DNA from: Christiangramia sp.
GTDB lineage: Bacteria > Bacteroidota > Bacteroidia > Flavobacteriales > Flavobacteriaceae
Assembly (NCBI GenBank): GCA_024635735.1
Contig: JAGXII010000065.1
Location: 1 to 7,806, forward strand
DNA length: 7,806 nt
Direction: 5' to 3'
Positions 6,195 to 7,806 of the stretch are shown piece after piece (position 1 is the stretch's first letter; the number at the start of each line of letters is the position of its first letter). The notes under the pieces are model-generated. The model worked only from the letters and a program-made list of their open reading frames with translations, ran no database searches and was not told the DNA's origin. Position numbers and translations under genes: made by a program.

Positions 6195-7806
6195 TTGGAA
6201 AAATACTTTATATCCGTCCTTTTTGCATTTTTATTCAGCTTGGCTTCGTTTGCTCAGAATTTTCGCGGGAAAGTTCTGGATTCTGAAAATAATACGCCAA
6301 TTCCAAATGTTGCTGTAACTAATCTGGATTCAGAAAAAACAGTGGTGACAAATGCCGATGGAAATTTTACTTTTGATAATGTAAATTTCCCCTTGAAACT
6401 CAAATTTTCTCTTCTTGGATATCAAAAACAAACTAAGGTATACCGGGATGCAAATGAAGATGCCCGTATTTTTCTACTGCAGGAAATTGATCAGCTTTCA
6501 GAAGTTGTTTTACGAAGTTCAAATATTCCGCAGAAAATTATAAATACCCCGGCCGGGGTAAGTCTTATTTCAGAAAATGATCTAAAGCGAAATGATAATT
6601 TCAGTCTTCTGCAGAACTTTAATTATGTACCCGGAGTTTACGTGAATCAGGGAGCACTTAATACTAATAAGATCAATATTCGGGGCATAGGGAGCAGAGC
6701 TCAATACAGTACTAATAGAGTTAAGGCTTATATCAACGGAATTCCATTAACCACTGCTGAAGGAGAATTAACCCTTGATGATTTTGATCCTGAATTACTC
6801 GAAAGAATAGAGATTTTTAAGGGACCTGTTTCTTCAATTTTTGGTGCCGGACTTGGCGGTTCCATAAATCTTTATACCAGAAAGGGCCGTGAGAATGAAA
6901 AGTCGGTGACCGGGGATTTTAATTACGGAAGCTTTAATACCCGGAAAGCCCGTGCTAATATTAGTTATGTAAAAGACAGTCTGGATCTTTCCTTCAATTA
7001 TAACAACCTAAGTAGCGATGCTTATCGCCAAAATGGAAATTATGACAGGATTTCTCTTACGGGAACGGCTGGCCTTCTGAATAAATCGGGGAATTACTGG
7101 TCCTTATTTTATTCTTATTCGAATCTGAAAGCATATATCCCAAGCTCTCTTAACGAAAATGATTTTATTAATAATCCTGACAAAGCAGCTTATACCTGGT
7201 ATCAATCGGCAGGCTATGAGTCATACAGCCGTAATATTCTCGGGCTATCTTATGAGCATCATTTTTCTGAAAAATTAAAGAATCAGACTTCCATATTTTA
7301 TAATTCCCGTGATGGCTATGAACCCAGACCTTTTGATATTCTTGATGATGAAAGGCAGTCAATAGGTTTGAGGTCCCGATTTAACTATCAGACTTCTTTA
7401 TTCAATGTTCCTTCAGCAATCAGTTTTGGTGGAGAAGGAATTCTGGAAGATTATGAAACAGGCACTTTTGAAAATCTTTACGAGGAAACTGAAGCCAGAA
7501 AAAGTGTTCTCGGGAATCGGCTGAGCTGGAATAAGCAAGACAGAAACTACATTAATCTTTTCGCGCAAATGAATCTGGAAATGTCGTCAAAATTGTTGAT
7601 TGAAGCAGGTCTTAATTTTAACGCGACTTCTTATAAACTAACTGATAAATTTCCAGATGACGGGATAGACCAGTCCGGGGACTATAGTTTTGATCCTGTT
7701 TTTTCGCCAAGAGTGGGAGTGAGTTATGAAGCCTACGAAGGAAAAACTGTCTATGCATCTATAAGTCATGGTTTTTCAACACCTACAGTGGCTGAAACTC
7801 TTACAC
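6195..7806 (+). CDS. TonB-dependent outer-membrane receptor, N-terminal part (cut by window end)
   Basis: Gated beta-barrel that imports a ligand across the outer membrane using TonB energy. 537 codons are present, open to the window end. A signal peptide (MEKYFISVLFAFLF onward) ends near A20 in SFA-Q. Residues about 22-96 match the carboxypeptidase-regulatory-like beta domain common on Bacteroidota receptors, with GKVLDSENNTPIPNVAV and later DGNFTF. A linker LSEVVL (101-106) precedes the plug (about 115-229), which shows TPAGV (118-122), NIRGIGSR (161-168), RIEIFKGP (to 211) and GAGLGGSINLYT (217-228). Barrel strands rich in aromatic and polar residues follow. The plug style and the single-chain layout, without a SusD partner in view, recall iron-complex receptors rather than SusC, but the ligand is not shown. 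The start is TTG at 6195, fixed by an in-frame stop at 6189 and a GGAGG site upstream. Confidence 0.93.
   Translation, partial: MEKYFISVLFAFLFSLASFAQNFRGKVLDSENNTPIPNVAVTNLDSEKTVVTNADGNFTFDNVNFPLKLKFSLLGYQKQTKVYRDANEDARIFLLQEIDQLSEVVLRSSNIPQKIINTPAGVSLISENDLKRNDNFSLLQNFNYVPGVYVNQGALNTNKINIRGIGSRAQYSTNRVKAYINGIPLTTAEGELTLDDFDPELLERIEIFKGPVSSIFGAGLGGSINLYTRKGRENEKSVTGDFNYGSFNTRKARANISYVKDSLDLSFNYNNLSSDAYRQNGNYDRISLTGTAGLLNKSGNYWSLFYSYSNLKAYIPSSLNENDFINNPDKAAYTWYQSAGYESYSRNILGLSYEHHFSEKLKNQTSIFYNSRDGYEPRPFDILDDERQSIGLRSRFNYQTSLFNVPSAISFGGEGILEDYETGTFENLYEETEARKSVLGNRLSWNKQDRNYINLFAQMNLEMSSKLLIEAGLNFNATSYKLTDKFPDDGIDQSGDYSFDPVFSPRVGVSYEAYEGKTVYASISHGFSTPTVAETLT

Noticed and set aside
7168..7362. 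64-codon open frame on the minus strand
   Set aside because: It is wholly antisense to the receptor barrel, whose frame is continuous and matches the family; it has no domain or start signal.
1..7806. CRISPR array, tRNA or rRNA, phage or integrative element genes
   Set aside because: I found no spaced repeats, cloverleaf sequence, rRNA motifs, integrase or transposase; the coding space is filled by the eight genes listed.

Overview
The window reads as chromosomal housekeeping DNA from a member of the Bacteroidota, most likely a marine-type Flavobacteriaceae. The evidence is AT-rich DNA, almost no Shine-Dalgarno sequences before genes, TAnnTTTG-like -7 promoter boxes, a lipoprotein M14 peptidase and a TonB-dependent receptor with an N-terminal carboxypeptidase-regulatory-like domain. 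From memory, the gene order (birA beside rsfS-ftsH, and an SRPBCC protein, pyrE and a NUDIX protein next to them) is also familiar from flavobacteria. I could not run a database search.

Layout, left to right: the 5' two thirds of ftsH (minus strand, cut by the window start) lies downstream of rsfS in one operon. birA diverges from rsfS. birA converges on a pyrE-SRPBCC operon, and a short A/T-flanked hairpin between them can terminate both. pyrE diverges from a NUDIX hydrolase gene with only 8 bp between the two start codons. The NUDIX gene then overlaps, tail to tail by 33 bp, a long lipoprotein M14 metallopeptidase gene on the minus strand. A 339-bp intergenic region follows, with a perfect-arm hairpin and an 84-bp nested palindrome of REP/MITE type. 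The last gene is a TonB-dependent receptor, read from a TTG start behind a strong Shine-Dalgarno sequence and cut by the window end.

Most products are independent core functions: membrane protein quality control (FtsH), ribosome silencing (RsfS), biotin attachment (BirA), UMP synthesis (PyrE) and nucleotide clean-up (NUDIX). The envelope pair (secreted peptidase lipoprotein and outer-membrane receptor) are divergent neighbours, but nothing in the sequence shows a shared substrate. I see no phage, CRISPR, toxin-antitoxin, rRNA or tRNA gene, and no clear sign of a new defence or metabolic system. The points most worth following up are the palindromic repeat, the crowded pyrE/NUDIX start region, the TTG/Shine-Dalgarno start, and the undescribed domains in the NUDIX and M14 proteins.
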